Assembly (NCBI GenBank): GCA_022560025.1
Contig: JAFISE010000035.1
Coordinates: forward strand, 161,913 to 225,912
DNA from: Stagonosporopsis chrysanthemi
Lineage: Eukaryota; Ascomycota; Dothideomycetes; Pleosporales; Didymellaceae
Length of the DNA: 64,000 nt
Reading direction: 5' to 3'
Positions 20,546-31,301 of the stretch are shown here, in pieces. The notes below the pieces were generated by a model. The model was not told where the DNA came from, did not search any database, and saw only the letters and a list, made by a program, of their open reading frames with translations. Each line of letters starts with the position of its first letter. Position 1 is the stretch's first letter. The translations under genes were made by a program, and so were the position numbers.

Positions 20546-22237
20546 CTACTCGCCCTTCATCAAGAATCGCCTGCCGACATCCATCCACAGCACGTCACAC
20601 CCCGCATCTCCCTTGACCTTCTCGGCAAGCTCAAACAGTTTCCTCCGTCTGCCGTCGTCATTGTCCAACCACTCCTCTTCCCCTACATCCCTCACCCCGT
20701 CCTTGCTGACCATCAGTGCTCTCCTCTCCCTCCTTCCGTCCTGCATGTACTCCCCACACGGCGGCGTCCCACTGACCACGAAATCTAGAATGCGGTCGCG
20801 CCACGCACTGATGACAGGTTTATAGCTCTCCGGCAAGAGCTGCTCATGCACCCCACCCAGCAGCGTCACGATATCAAAGGTGTGGGTTGCGAACTCGCCC
20901 TGTTTCCTGATCGGGCCGTCGAAGGGATTCGGCAGGTCGAAGATCTGGAAGTACGTCTTCGGGATCAAGCCGGCTTCGGCAGTCGCCACAGCTGCGGCGA
21001 AGAAGCCAATGTCGCTTTCGAAGAGACACACGGCCTGGAGGGCGTCAGCATCGGGCATGTCGTTTGTGATGGCGTAGAGCGCGCAGAGCTCGGAGCCATG
21101 CTCGGTGCCCAAGCCGTCCGAGGCAATCCTTTCAAACACCCTGGCGTGCTCCTTGCGGCTCTCGTCTTTGCTCATCATGTTGAACGAGATCCCCCCATCG
21201 TACGTCGTCGACCCCACAATCTGCGCCTCCACAGCCGTACACCCGCCTCGCGGCGCCATCTCCCCCGCCCTCACAGCGCGCATACTCGGTTTCTCGACGG
21301 GAAAAAACCGCGTATTCGCACACGGCAGTCCCACCCACCCCAACTCCCGTATCCTGCTTACATCCACGCTCCCAACCTCCTCCGCAATCTCCCCCGCGCT
21401 CCGCTCCTCTCCCCCAGGCCCCCGCGTCACTATCCCCAGCGCCTCCGCCTGGCGCAGGAAATTCTCATGGTGCTCCGCCGGCGTCAGCGTCGGCATCGTA
21501 ACCGGGGTACCGCTGAGTGCGACGGCGCGCCGAAACAGCGGAGCCCGCGCGGTCCTGACGCTGACGCTCTCGCCGCCCGCGCTCTGCCCCAGCAGCGTGA
21601 CGTTGTGCGCGTCGCCGCCAAACGCGGCAATGTGGTCGCGCACCCACGCCAGCGCGACGTCCTGGTCGTGCAGCCCGTTGTTGGGCGGCAGCGCGCGGGT
21701 GTGCGGGCTGTGCAGGAACCCCAGCACCCCGAGGCGGTAGTTGAGCGCGACCAGCACAAAGGGCGTCCCGCGCTGGATGCCGTGGACGAGAAGCGGGCTG
21801 GGGTCGTAGTACGGTCGACTCCCCGAGCCGAGGAAGAAGGCCCCGCCGTGGATGAAGACGAGCACGGGCAGGTTGGCGTCCGGGCGCAGGGCGCCGTGGG
21901 CGTCGAGACATGTGGGCGGCAGGTGGAGGGAGAGGGTGAGGCAGTCTTCGGCCTGGGGTTCGTTGGTGGGGAGGTCAGAGGTCGGCAGCGGGATGTTGGA
22001 GGCGTCGGTTGTGACGCTGTCCCATGGCTGGATGCTCGAGGCGCCGGGGAGTGTGGCGTCGAAGGAGCCGTGGTGGTAGCGTGGGCTGTGGGAGAGGGAG
22101 GTCAGGGGTTCTGCGCGGGCGAAGCGTTGGGGTACTGTGCCGTAGGGCAGGCCGAGGAGTTTGATGAGCGAGGTTTGGGTGTCGCGGAGGCCTTTGATGG
22201 CGCCGAGTTTGGCGTGGGTGAGTGTTATGTGAGCCAT
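20546..22237 (-). CDS. Type-B carboxylesterase (alpha/beta hydrolase)
   Basis: Single exon, 563 aa from the ATG at 22237; an in-frame ATG 63 bp upstream (22300) would add 21 residues without a recognisable signal. Carboxylesterase/cholinesterase signatures are clear: EDCLTLSLHLP, oxyanion-hole loop FIHGGAFFLGSG and nucleophile elbow LGQSAGGES (catalytic Ser). The catalytic His is probably in EFATHTFDIVTLLG. The acid position in GSTTYDGGISF has Asp where most relatives have Glu. No signal peptide is visible, so the enzyme is probably intracellular. It hydrolyses a carboxylic ester whose identity cannot be read from the sequence. Its 3' end lies only 53 bp from that of TRM10. Confidence 0.9.
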   Translation of the reverse strand: MAHITLTHAKLGAIKGLRDTQTSLIKLLGLPYGTVPQRFARAEPLTSLSHSPRYHHGSFDATLPGASSIQPWDSVTTDASNIPLPTSDLPTNEPQAEDCLTLSLHLPPTCLDAHGALRPDANLPVLVFIHGGAFFLGSGSRPYYDPSPLLVHGIQRGTPFVLVALNYRLGVLGFLHSPHTRALPPNNGLHDQDVALAWVRDHIAAFGGDAHNVTLLGQSAGGESVSVRTARAPLFRRAVALSGTPVTMPTLTPAEHHENFLRQAEALGIVTRGPGGEERSAGEIAEEVGSVDVSRIRELGWVGLPCANTRFFPVEKPSMRAVRAGEMAPRGGCTAVEAQIVGSTTYDGGISFNMMSKDESRKEHARVFERIASDGLGTEHGSELCALYAITNDMPDADALQAVCLFESDIGFFAAAVATAEAGLIPKTYFQIFDLPNPFDGPIRKQGEFATHTFDIVTLLGGVHEQLLPESYKPVISAWRDRILDFVVSGTPPCGEYMQDGRRERRALMVSKDGVRDVGEEEWLDNDDGRRRKLFELAEKVKGDAGCDVLWMDVGRRFLMKGE

Positions 22238-22844
22238 TTGATTGCAGGTGTTCGAGTCTATGGGCCTTATGTTGGAATACATGGGACGTATAATATACAT
22301 TCACTACATCTAGCTGTATCGACGACATGTGTTGACGTCAGGAGTTTGTCGGGAGGTGTCCATTAGATCAACGGCTCGTCTCTTGCCGGAGAAGCTTCAA
22401 TGCTCACTACAACCTTAGTTTGATGCTGAAGGATATCAACCATGTTGCGTCTTACCGTTGCTGCACAACTTGTTAATGGTCGTCAGCCTTGTCGGGCCGG
22501 CATGACTCGCGGTTGTTCCTGAGGATCACTAGCGCGGGATGACTTCATTGCCAGAGGTGTTGGAAAGCAAAGCAACACGGCGGTATCCGAGTTGCTGCAA
22601 AAGACAAGCTATTCAGACAAAATAGCAGACGAATGGCACAACTCGCCAGGCATTGAATTGTATGCCAGGGAATGCGTTGGGCCCCTCCTTGCGTGCGCTG
22701 TCAGCCCACTAATTATTACGCAACGTCACTCCCCACAGCTTCAACGGCGCGTCAACCTGCTGCACCAGGCACCGCGACCTCACACGACCCGCTTTTCGCT
22801 TACATGAACAATCCCACTGCAATCCCAGCACCCCCGTCCATGCA
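22238..22844. other. Divergent intergenic between the esterase and TLDc genes
   Basis: 607 bp, no gene or clear motif seen. Confidence 0.5.
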
Positions 22845-23996
22845 ATGTCTTCGGCCACAGACCGACCCAAGTCCTCGCCGCCACGCAAACCGCCCCAGCG
22901 CGCCTCGTCCTACTTCACATTCCCCGTCCAGTACGCCGTTGGGGGCATCCTGCGGCGACTGAACACCGACGCCACGACCGCGGACACGACCACAGACGAG
23001 GCCCCGAATCGACGGCAGTCCCAGTTTATCGCAACGGCGAACTCGCTTTCGCATTCCTTCGCCAGTCTCGTCTCGAACACGGCGACATCCCTCTCCTCAC
23101 CCTCCGCCGCAGACGCAGCCCCAGACATGCACGGCGCACTCCACAACCCGCACCGCACCGCGAGCCCGTTCCAGCCACCGCCCCTCACCCCGCTCACCCT
23201 GCACGGCTGGAAGAGCGGGATGCGCGAGAGCGGCAAACTGCTGAACAAGGCGCTCGCAGAAGAAATCCGACTCCTCGTCCCGCCACGCCTGCAGCTCGTC
23301 GACGAATGGAGCCTGACGTACAGCCTGGAGCAAAACGGCGTCAGCCTCGCGACGCTGTACAAGCAAGCCGACGACTACCGCGGCAAACGGGGCGGCTTCG
23401 TGCTGGTGGTCAAAGACGCCGGCGGCGGCGTCTTCGGCGCCTACCTCTCCGACGCACCGCACCCGTCTGCCCACTTCTACGGCAACGGCGAGTGTTTCCT
23501 CTGGCGCGCACACGTGCTGCATTCCCTCCCCGACCTGGCCAATCTGCCGCCCCCGCCCTCGGCCGACACAACGCACGCGACCCGCATGACGACCCTCGCG
23601 ACCGCGAAACCAAGCCACGACGCCCTGTCGCCCCCGGCGTCGGGGAGCGCGAGCAGAAGCGGCACGAGCTCGCCCGAGCGCATACGGTTCAAGGCGTTTC
23701 CGTACAGCGGGGTGAACGACTACATGATTTTCTGCGAGCAAGGGTTTTTGAGCGTCGGCGGAGGGTGAGTCCTGACCCATTTTTCTCTTTCTCCTCACGT
23801 GGATGCTGTTGTAGAACCTGAACTGAGCTGAACTCAACTGACACGACACAGTGACGGCCACTACGGTCTCTGGCTGGACGACAACCTCGAGCACGGCGTC
23901 TCGGCGCCATGTCCGACGTTTGGGAACGAACCGCTCAGCGACGACGGGAAGAAGTTCGAAGTGTTGGGCGTCGAGCTGTGGTATATTGGGTCTTGA
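22845..23996 (+). CDS. OXR1: TLDc-domain protein, OXR1 family
   Basis: Two exons, 22845-23764 and 23852-23996 (87-bp intron); 354 aa. The N-terminal 110 residues are disordered and proline/serine-rich. The TLDc domain fills the rest: PPRLQLVDEWSLTYSLEQ, DDYRGKRGGFVLVVKDAGGGVFGA, YGNGECFLWR, then FPYSGVNDYMIFCEQGFLSV and the glycine-rich end GGGDGHYGLWLDDNL with VLGVELWYIG. TLDc proteins of this type (Oxr1) protect against oxidative damage and in yeast and animals regulate the vacuolar H+-ATPase. A Pro/Ser-rich insert (about residues 230-275) interrupts the domain. The frame is extremely GC-rich in third positions. Confidence 0.93.
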
Positions 23997-24867
23997 CGCG
24001 TTGTTTTTGGTGCGGTGCATGGAATGGTATGGCGTTGGTTGGTTGCATTATATACCCTGGAGACACAATGACATGTGAAAGCTTTTGACGACATGGGAAG
24101 GATTGCCAGTGATGAACGTGTTTCTTTGCTTGGGTGGGTTATGAACGCTCCTTCCGTTCATGGTGTGTTGTTTGACTGAGGCACTAGCAGTACGTGCTTA
24201 CCCCAGGTTGCGCTTTTTGGATTGACTTGACTCGACTCTACTAACAAACATCTTGCTCGAGAGTGACAACCCCTTCTATTAGCAACTCCGGACATTTCTC
24301 TGCTCTCACCAACGCAACGATGTGAACAGAGGTGGATTCGTAGAATCTGAAGTGAGTGGACACCGACAGATTCACTAAAAGGTCAACGAACTAGAGGTCA
24401 GACAATATGCCGAAGCTATTTCAGTCACTACGATCGAACAGTGAGGCCTACAAGCTGCATGAAACACCATAGAGGAGCCTACCATGGAACCTCTTTATGA
24501 CTATGCACACACATCTGGTCCACGACTCACAAAGCCATCTTTAGCTGGTCTGCTTTTGCTACTGATGTTGTGCTTGCAATCGGCAGTGCGAGCTTCTCAA
24601 TTTCGTCTCTCACTCTCACTCTCGTCTTCATCTCTTATTCTACCCTTTGTCTCTTACTCATGTCTTTGTCTCTCACTCTCACCTTCGTCTCTCACTCTCA
24701 CCTTCGTCTCTCACTCTCACCTTCGTCTCTCAATCTTACTTTTGTCTATCACTCTCACCTCAGAGACAGACAAGGTGGTCTGTATCTCCTCTATACATGG
24801 GCTTCCCACACCCTACAAATTCTTTTCTTTACAACCCACACCTTCCTTTGTTTGCCAATCTACGATT
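23997..24867. other. Intergenic upstream of the BTB-RING gene
   Basis: 871 bp. The last 270 bp are a pyrimidine-rich tract with tandem repeats, listed separately. No gene is seen. Confidence 0.5.
24600..24770. repeat. Pyrimidine-rich tandem repeats
   Basis: Repeated units of the type TCTCTCACTCTCACCTTCG, four to five imperfect copies, almost entirely C and T on the plus strand with repeated T-rich starts. They end about 100 bp before the ATG of the BTB-RING gene and probably form part of its promoter or 5' leader. Confidence 0.8.
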
Positions 24868-25755
24868 ATGGGTGTTGTCAAACGTGGAGGCGCCACTAGG
24901 AAACTGAGTCCACTCAAGTACGTATCTGAGTGTTCAGAATGATACCTACTAATCCATAACAGCCTCAGAAGAGTCGTCAAACTTAAATCCAAACACATCA
25001 ACCGCAAGTTCACGATTCATGAAGACTTACTCTGCGCGACTTCAAACTTCTACAAGCGGCGGCTCCAAAAGCGCCGCAAAACGGTAGAAGGCGAATGTCC
25101 CGTATGCTCTGAAGAACTCGATCCAGCGGTGGCAGACATCACCTTCTGCCGAGCAGAGTGTGGTCAGAACATCCACTCCCACTACCTCGAAACATGGGAG
25201 TCATCCCTACGGGGTGCTCAACTCACGTGTACCATGTGCCGGAAAGTTTGGAGGGACACGGCACCAATCACCCCCCTCGATCTACCCAGTGCCGACAACC
25301 TAGGTCACAGGGTCGTGCAGACCTACTTCGACTGGCTCTACACTAATAGTATCCATGTCGACCCGAAAGTGCCGTTGGACACCGATGAGTACAATGTCTG
25401 TCTCCTTAGGCTTTGGACAGCTGCAGATGCGTTCGAAGATACAACACTACGCAACGATATTGTCGCCTTGCTTGGCTCTATGATTGAGAGTAAAAGAAAC
25501 CCTGGCTTTGGTACCGGCTCAATCAAGTACGCCTACGATTCTGCAACTGGTCAAGTCACGAGGAATTTCATAGCTGATTTGACCTACCTATTTAGCGTTT
25601 CAGACATCGTTGTACTGGAAGAACCTTCTCTCCGTCCGGTTTTCAAAAAGGACCTTGTGCGGGCGAGGCGTCGGGTACAGAGGTGTTCAATCGAGTTATA
25701 CACTGAAAACGCATATACGCTAGAAGACGATGGGGCAAGCGACAACACAGTCTAG
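24868..25755 (+). CDS. BTB-like protein with an inserted RING-type zinc finger
   Basis: Two exons, 24868-24917 and 24963-25755 (45-bp intron with CTACTAATCC branch region); 280 aa. Residues 21-52 read as the first half of a fungal BTB domain (VKLKSKHINRKFTIHEDLLC then TSNFYKRRL). Where the middle of the BTB fold is expected there is a zinc-finger block at 62-113: CPVC (62, 65), FC (79), CGQNIH (83, 88), CTMCRKVW (106, 109). At 120-175 the BTB pattern resumes (LPSADNLGHRVVQTYFDWLY, then LRLWTAADAFEDTTLRNDIV), followed by a helical tail. The usual HxxC step of this RING type is HSHY here: the Cys is Tyr91, with His90 next to it as a possible substitute ligand. BTB domains mediate dimers or cullin-3 binding and RINGs bind E2 enzymes, so a ubiquitin-ligase role is a reasonable inference, not shown. 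The start is the ATG directly after the pyrimidine-rich leader. Confidence 0.75.
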
Positions 25756-27178
25756 AGGAACAATATCACGGCTGTGCGAGAGGATAGCATTTCTTCAAGT
25801 AGAACGGCTCGACGGTGGAGTAAGCAACTGCGCAACTTCCGGCAGTTGACGGATCAAGAGACTTGAGATCCGGGGGTCACTGGTAGACAGCTTCTTTTCA
25901 TCTCTTCTGGCGTCGCTTCTGCAGCTCATGACGCTGCGTTTCAAAGCACGAGCAGGGACGTAATGAACAGGCGTACGCAATGCGGATCATACATACGCTT
26001 TGGGCACGAATCACTGAGGCGAGCAAGGTCCGCGATGATCTATACATGACGCAGATACGAACACAAAATTTCTTCAACTGCTCCCATCTGTTCGATAACG
26101 TGAATAAGACTTAATCCTGCACAGCACCACTGCTCCTCATGTCCAGCGCACAACACGACTACTCCTCATTCTCGCCACAAACATCCAACACATGCCACAA
26201 TCCTATCCTGCAAAACATCACTTTGCATTCCCAGCAAAATCACCCCATGCCCCCCCCCCCTTAGTCCTCGCTGGACCATGCGCCCCCCCCCCCCCTCCCC
26301 CCTACCGTACATAACACCCACAAAAGCTCATCCGCGCCTTACAATCCCCCACTCACAGGGGTCGAGCACCTCAACAACCAGCATGGACGAACCACCAACC
26401 AAGCACAAGAAGGAAAAAAAAAGAACCCGCGAAAAAAGAAAAAAAAAACAGCATGTGGGAGCGAAGCGCATGCGTGGTAGCTTTGTGACATTGCGAGACT
26501 CAGACTGTACGCTACACGTAGGGGTTCCCTGCACATGGAGCTGTGGGATGTGTGTGTGTATCTAGATAGACCCCGTTTACACCCCCCGCACCCCCCCGAC
26601 CTTCTCATCACAAACAACTCTCCAACAGCCGTGCCCACACCCCCGTTACGGTCGACCATACCTACAGAGAGCATATGTGCCCAAAACGTGCTGAAGGGGG
26701 GGAGGGGGGGGGTCCAAGGAAGATATCTACAATCTACATACAAGAAGGGCTGGATCTGGGACCTGGCAAACACGGAATCTGGGAAGCTGCGACTAGGGAG
26801 GGACTCTGCGACTGAGGAGTCTGCGGCTAGGGAATGGGAAGACTGGTATCAGAAGTAATACTGGCGCCGATGGGAGATGAACATGGGAGATGGACATGGG
26901 AGATGGACATGGAGATTGGAATTGATATTGATATTGCTTTTTGTGCGCTACATGACGTACAGGAGATCTGTGTCTGTTCTGGGTTAGAATAATTTGTAGT
27001 TTGAGTTTAGAAAAAAATAAAAAATTAGGTTGAGGTTTGAGGTTTGGGATTGAGATTGGGTTTGGGTTTAGGTTTAGGTTTAGATTTCGATGCAGGCAGG
27101 AGGAAAACACAGCCGTAGCTTTTGGCAAGACGTAACGAGGGTGGGAGCAGGGGAACGCAGAAGGGGGAGGGGCAAAAC
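25756..27178. other. Intergenic, low-complexity, no convincing gene
   Basis: About 1.4 kb between two 3' ends. It holds short poly-C runs (26250-26260 and 26283-26295), A-rich stretches, GGAGATGGACAT repeats (about 26875-26915) and a G/T-rich telomere-like tract at 27036-27088. Weak frames (26382-26858) are driven by composition. Confidence 0.55.
27036..27088 (+). repeat. Degenerate GTTTAG/GTTTGG hexamer tract
   Basis: Successive units of the form GGTTTGGG, GGGTTTGG and GGTTTAGG give a G/T-rich strand similar to, but not identical with, the fungal telomere unit TTAGGG. It is too degenerate and internal to be a telomere end. Confidence 0.6.
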
Positions 27179-28637
27179 TCAGGGATATATTTGTAGTGGT
27201 AGAGGAGACTTACTCAAGGGGTGACTACAGCTCAACTGCGGTTTCTGCTGGTACTTGCCCTCGAGCTCGTCGCGGATCGAGTTGAGCAGCTGCACGTAGC
27301 TCTGGTTTGGGTTCTTGCGCAGCGACGTGATGAAAGCCCAGGACATGGCGCCGGTAGCCTCGCCGCCAATCGACGCGTCGGCGCTCGTCTGCGTGTCCTT
27401 GGACCCGGACCACATGATGACGTCGGCGGGCGAGGTTTTGGTGCGCAGGTTCTTCTTGTACACGTCGTCGCCGGATGTGACTTTCTTGAAGAGCGAGGAC
27501 GCGGTGGAGAGCATGCCGCCGATGTCGTTGCGGGCGTAGGAGGAGACGATGCCGAGCAGGCCTTGGCCGGCTTCTTTGGCGAGGTTGGGCTCTTTGAGCA
27601 CGCCCTGTGTGGAGTAGATGTAGGGGAGGTCGAGGGCGGAGCCTGAGTGGCACGAGTCGAAGATGGCGGTCAGACGGACGCCGGGCTGCAGTGTCCCGAC
27701 CATGATGCGGTGCATTTCGTCGTCGACAATGTGGCCGGCGGTGCGGAAGTCGACGGGGTAGATGACCTCGTCGTAGCCGTCGTCCTCGTCGCCGTCGAGG
27801 TCCTTGGTCTGGCCGCCGTGACCTGGTGGTGTTAGTCGTGAGTTGCTACTCTGCGTCACTTCAACATACCCGAGTAGTGGAAGAACAGCGAGTCGTTTGG
27901 CCTTGCGTCCTTGACCAGCCAGTGCATCGCCCGGAGGATGTTTGCTTTTGTCGGCTGGCTCATGGGGTTCTGCTGGTCGTCTGTGAGCGTCACCATGTCC
28001 TCCCGCTTGTATCCGAAGAACTCGTTCAAGTACGTGCTCATGTTCTTGACATCGTTGATGCACCCGCGCAGCTGCCCCCGCTGGCCAAAGTAGTTGATGC
28101 CAATCAGCAATGCTTTCCGCCGCCCGTTGCACGCCGAGTACTGGAAGGAGTAGCCGTTGGGCGCGCCGTGGCCGAAGTTCTGTGCGCCCGAGGGCGGCGG
28201 CGGTGGCCCCTGGTGGCTCTGCGTCCACTGGTTGCTCGTCGCTGTGGGCATCATGCCGGGGCGCTGCTGGTGTGAAGGCGGCCCCTGTTGTGGGACCTGC
28301 TGGCCGTACTGGCCGTAGCCCTGCTGAGGTGGCTGTTCCAGGTCAGCTCGCCGCGCGGGTCACTCGAGCCTCAAAGACTGACCTGCTGGTACCCATACTG
28401 CTGGGGCGGTGGTGTGGACTGGTAGCCGTTGTACTGTGGCTGCTGCTGCCCGTAGCCTTGCTGTGGCGGCCTGCTGCCTGTCAGCTTCCTGCCCTCGCCA
28501 TCCGTCCTTCACACTCACGGTGCTCCGTAGCCCTGCTGTGGCGCTCCATATCCTTGCTGCGGTGGCCCGCCATAGTACTGCTGCTGGGGCGGCGGGCCGT
28601 AGTTGTTGTGGTACTGCTGTCCCGGGTATCCAGACAT
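27179..28637 (-). CDS. MCA1: Metacaspase (caspase-like cysteine protease)
   Basis: Four exons: 28519-28637, 28383-28470, 27870-28332 and 27179-27822, with introns of 48, 50 and 47 bp; 437 aa. The N-terminal 130 residues are a Gln/Gly/Tyr/Pro-rich prodomain ([20 protein letters not shown] type), as in type I fungal metacaspases. The p20-like domain has [19 protein letters not shown] and the catalytic dyad: His in FFHYSGHGGQ and Cys in [14 protein letters not shown]. These enzymes cut after Arg or Lys, need calcium and act in protein quality control and death-like programmes in the cytosol. The C-terminal end is uncertain: after CSHPL, where relatives usually continue for only a few residues, a GTAAGT donor occurs at the reading-frame boundary. 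The model reads through to TGA at 27179 because I found no convincing last exon. Confidence 0.92.
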
Positions 28638-31301
28638 GGTGGCAGCTGTGTGTGGGTGTGGGTGCGAAGTAGGTGGGTGGCTGGGCGCACTCAAGGCCAA
28701 GGTAGCTCTGCGTCAGCGATGCCTGAGGTGTGGCTCGCTCTTCAAGATGCGTAAGAGGGGACTGCGCGGTGCAAATCCGGGGAAGGTGGAGGAGAGCGTC
28801 GCTGTAGGCCGTCTGCTACTAGGACAGCGTGCGGCTGACAGACGAGTGACGGTGACGGCGGGGTTCAAGCGTGAAGAATAGGGCTGAGGATGACCACACA
28901 ACGGCTGTTCGGATCACTAGCTCCACACTCGCCCGGTGGAGCTCTGTAGCACACGGTAGGAAGGATATATGTCGATCACCAACGACGTGCCTGGCGGTCG
29001 GTATAAAATAGTCTTGCGAATGGCAGAATCTGAGGGCTCAGGGGCGGATTTAAGGACAATAAGCAATTAGAGACGCCATCAACCCACTGCCGTGCAGCTC
29101 TTCCACCGCTAGCGCCAAAGTTCCCCGTACCCGAGCGACGTCTCGTGGAGATCCCCGAGCATTTCTTCACCCATCCAGACGTACCCATGTCACACCCATG
29201 TCAAGTCGAGCCACGTCCACGGCGAGCACAGGTCGCTGTCGCTGCTGTCGCCCGAGTGTCGTCGGTCTCACGGGCCCCCATCTGCTGCCTCTGGGCCGTG
29301 GTCGCTTCTCCAGACCTTGATCTACGGGGCCATCATCTCCCCCAATCTACGTGTCTTTCACAACACTGCTTATGCAAGACTGTATCACTGTGCTCCACCG
29401 CCTGGCTGAGGAGGATGCTTATTCGCCAGCCCTGTCCGTATGAAGCTGCACAGCAGATTGCAGCGCCAGTTGTGTCTGCTGTCAAGCCTCACGTGGCTGT
29501 GGACGTGCGAGCTTCCCATCGTGGGCATGCACGGCACAGGGCTACGCGAACGGGCAGCGCGAGCTCAGACACCGCTTCCTGATCCGGGCCCGTCCTGCCA
29601 TTCCCTTGCACGGTTGCAGACAGTCCGTACGGACCTGACTGCTGCTGCTGCTGCGGAACCTAAAACATCGCGATTGACTGACTCTTTGTGCCCCCGTGAG
29701 CAATAAATAATGAAACCTCTGGATTCTATTTTCCTCTCCCCACGCGCTCCTACGGGCCTAAGCCGGCCAGCAATTTCACACCCGCGCTGGTTGATTATAT
29801 TCTGCCCCAGCTTTATCGCGTTGTCTCGATTGAGCATTTTGCGCGGCTCCTGGCGATCCACCAATACCAACACCACCCTTGCTACCCATTGTACCCTGCA
29901 GCACCACCACCACACCTCAAAACAGCTGATGCTGCCCAATTGAACACCTCCCCATCGCAGTTCCTCCCCCATTCATCCACGCTGCACCCGTTGTCGCCTT
30001 CTTCCTGCTGCAGCGTGCTCGCATCGTGGCCCAAAGCAGTCGAGCTGAGGCTACGCGCACCGCGCTAGAGCAATCCAGACCGGCTTCTTGGGTGCGACGA
30101 CCACGCACGCGAGTCTGTGGCTTGCGTCGAGCCAGCACGGCTGCGAGCGAGGACGACTTGCGCTGCCAGGGCGCGCGGGTCTGCTAACGGCTTCACCGAG
30201 TCGGTGCGGCGCGGGATTGGCCGCGGCAGTGTAGGCGTGCGAGAGCTGAGGACGATTGGGAAGGAGACGTTCTTGGCCCCGCTGGAGCAAACGGGTAGGC
30301 TGTTTACCAGGCGTCATGGACTTGTGAGAATGGCATGCTTGCATAGCCTCGTGTTGGCGAGGGTGAGCCCTGCGAGCATTTGCGGGCCTTCCGGAGTGTT
30401 ACAAGCATCCAAGCGTAGTGTCCGTCACTGCGGCACTATTGCTGGGCCAGCTGCGAGCCGTTCAAGCTGAGCGCGAGCAGTGGGCAAGCGTTCACCCATG
30501 CGAGTGGATGGACCGTTGAAGACAACGTTGTAGCGCATTGCTCCGTCTCGTGATGGACGCTTCACTCGGGGAATGTACAGTAGCCTAGCAGCGTTTCGGG
30601 CGACAGAAGCTGAGGACGACTTCATGCAGCTCGTCATGCGGCTCGAATTAGAGCCTGGATTGACGTCGACACACGTTGAGCTGAATATGCAAGGTGAGAA
30701 TTGTCTGGGGTGGAGCGGTGGAATCGGCTCCATGCCAACCCAGAGTCTACCAAATGCTCTTCCTCCGCATACCAAAGTGCAATGGATCTGCCGGAAACAA
30801 AGGACCATGTTTCTTCTTTTGGGGTATCAGATATGCTAGTCGCGCCACACTCACTGCACAACACAGTTATAATCTAGCTTCAATAGCTTAAAGTCACAAG
30901 GAGTAGTAAGCCCACCATCTCTGCACAATCAGATCCAGTAAAGGGCAACAACAAGTCATAGCCGAACTATAGATCTATTGGTCTCGAGAAGATCGCCCAA
31001 ATGGAACGAGCTACCTCATATTCGCCCCGACCCGAAGAATATGTATACATGACGCTTCGTGACTTTTCCTCAGCCATCAACACGGCGATGACTGAATGCA
31101 GAACGTGTGAAGAAAGGAATATTAGAAGGGTATACAGCATCAAGCTATCGAATGAGGACGCTCTCTCAACATGACTTTAGATGAATGAAGCAACCGTAAA
31201 CGCCGCATCGTTCGTCGAAGAGGTGTAAGGCCTGAACAGGACATGGAAAAATTCGTCAGTATATGCAAAACAGAAAAAAAGTGGTAGAGATGATGGGAAG
31301 A
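28638..31301. other. Intergenic, 2.7 kb, no gene seen
   Basis: Between the 5' end of the metacaspase gene and the 3' end of the Sec7 gene. Several frames of 60-145 codons occur on both strands, but none has a recognisable domain or good splice context. Confidence 0.5.

Noticed and set aside
20846..22366. 506-codon plus-strand frame opposite the carboxylesterase
   Set aside because: It is the antisense shadow of a GC-rich coding exon; the minus strand carries all catalytic motifs.
26382..26858. Small lysine-rich gene near 26.4 kb and a downstream frame
   Set aside because: The lysine run comes from an A-rich stretch and the frames do not join by plausible splice sites; no homology is recognisable.
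27036..27088. Telomere
   Set aside because: Units are degenerate, the tract is short and internal, and genes continue on both sides.
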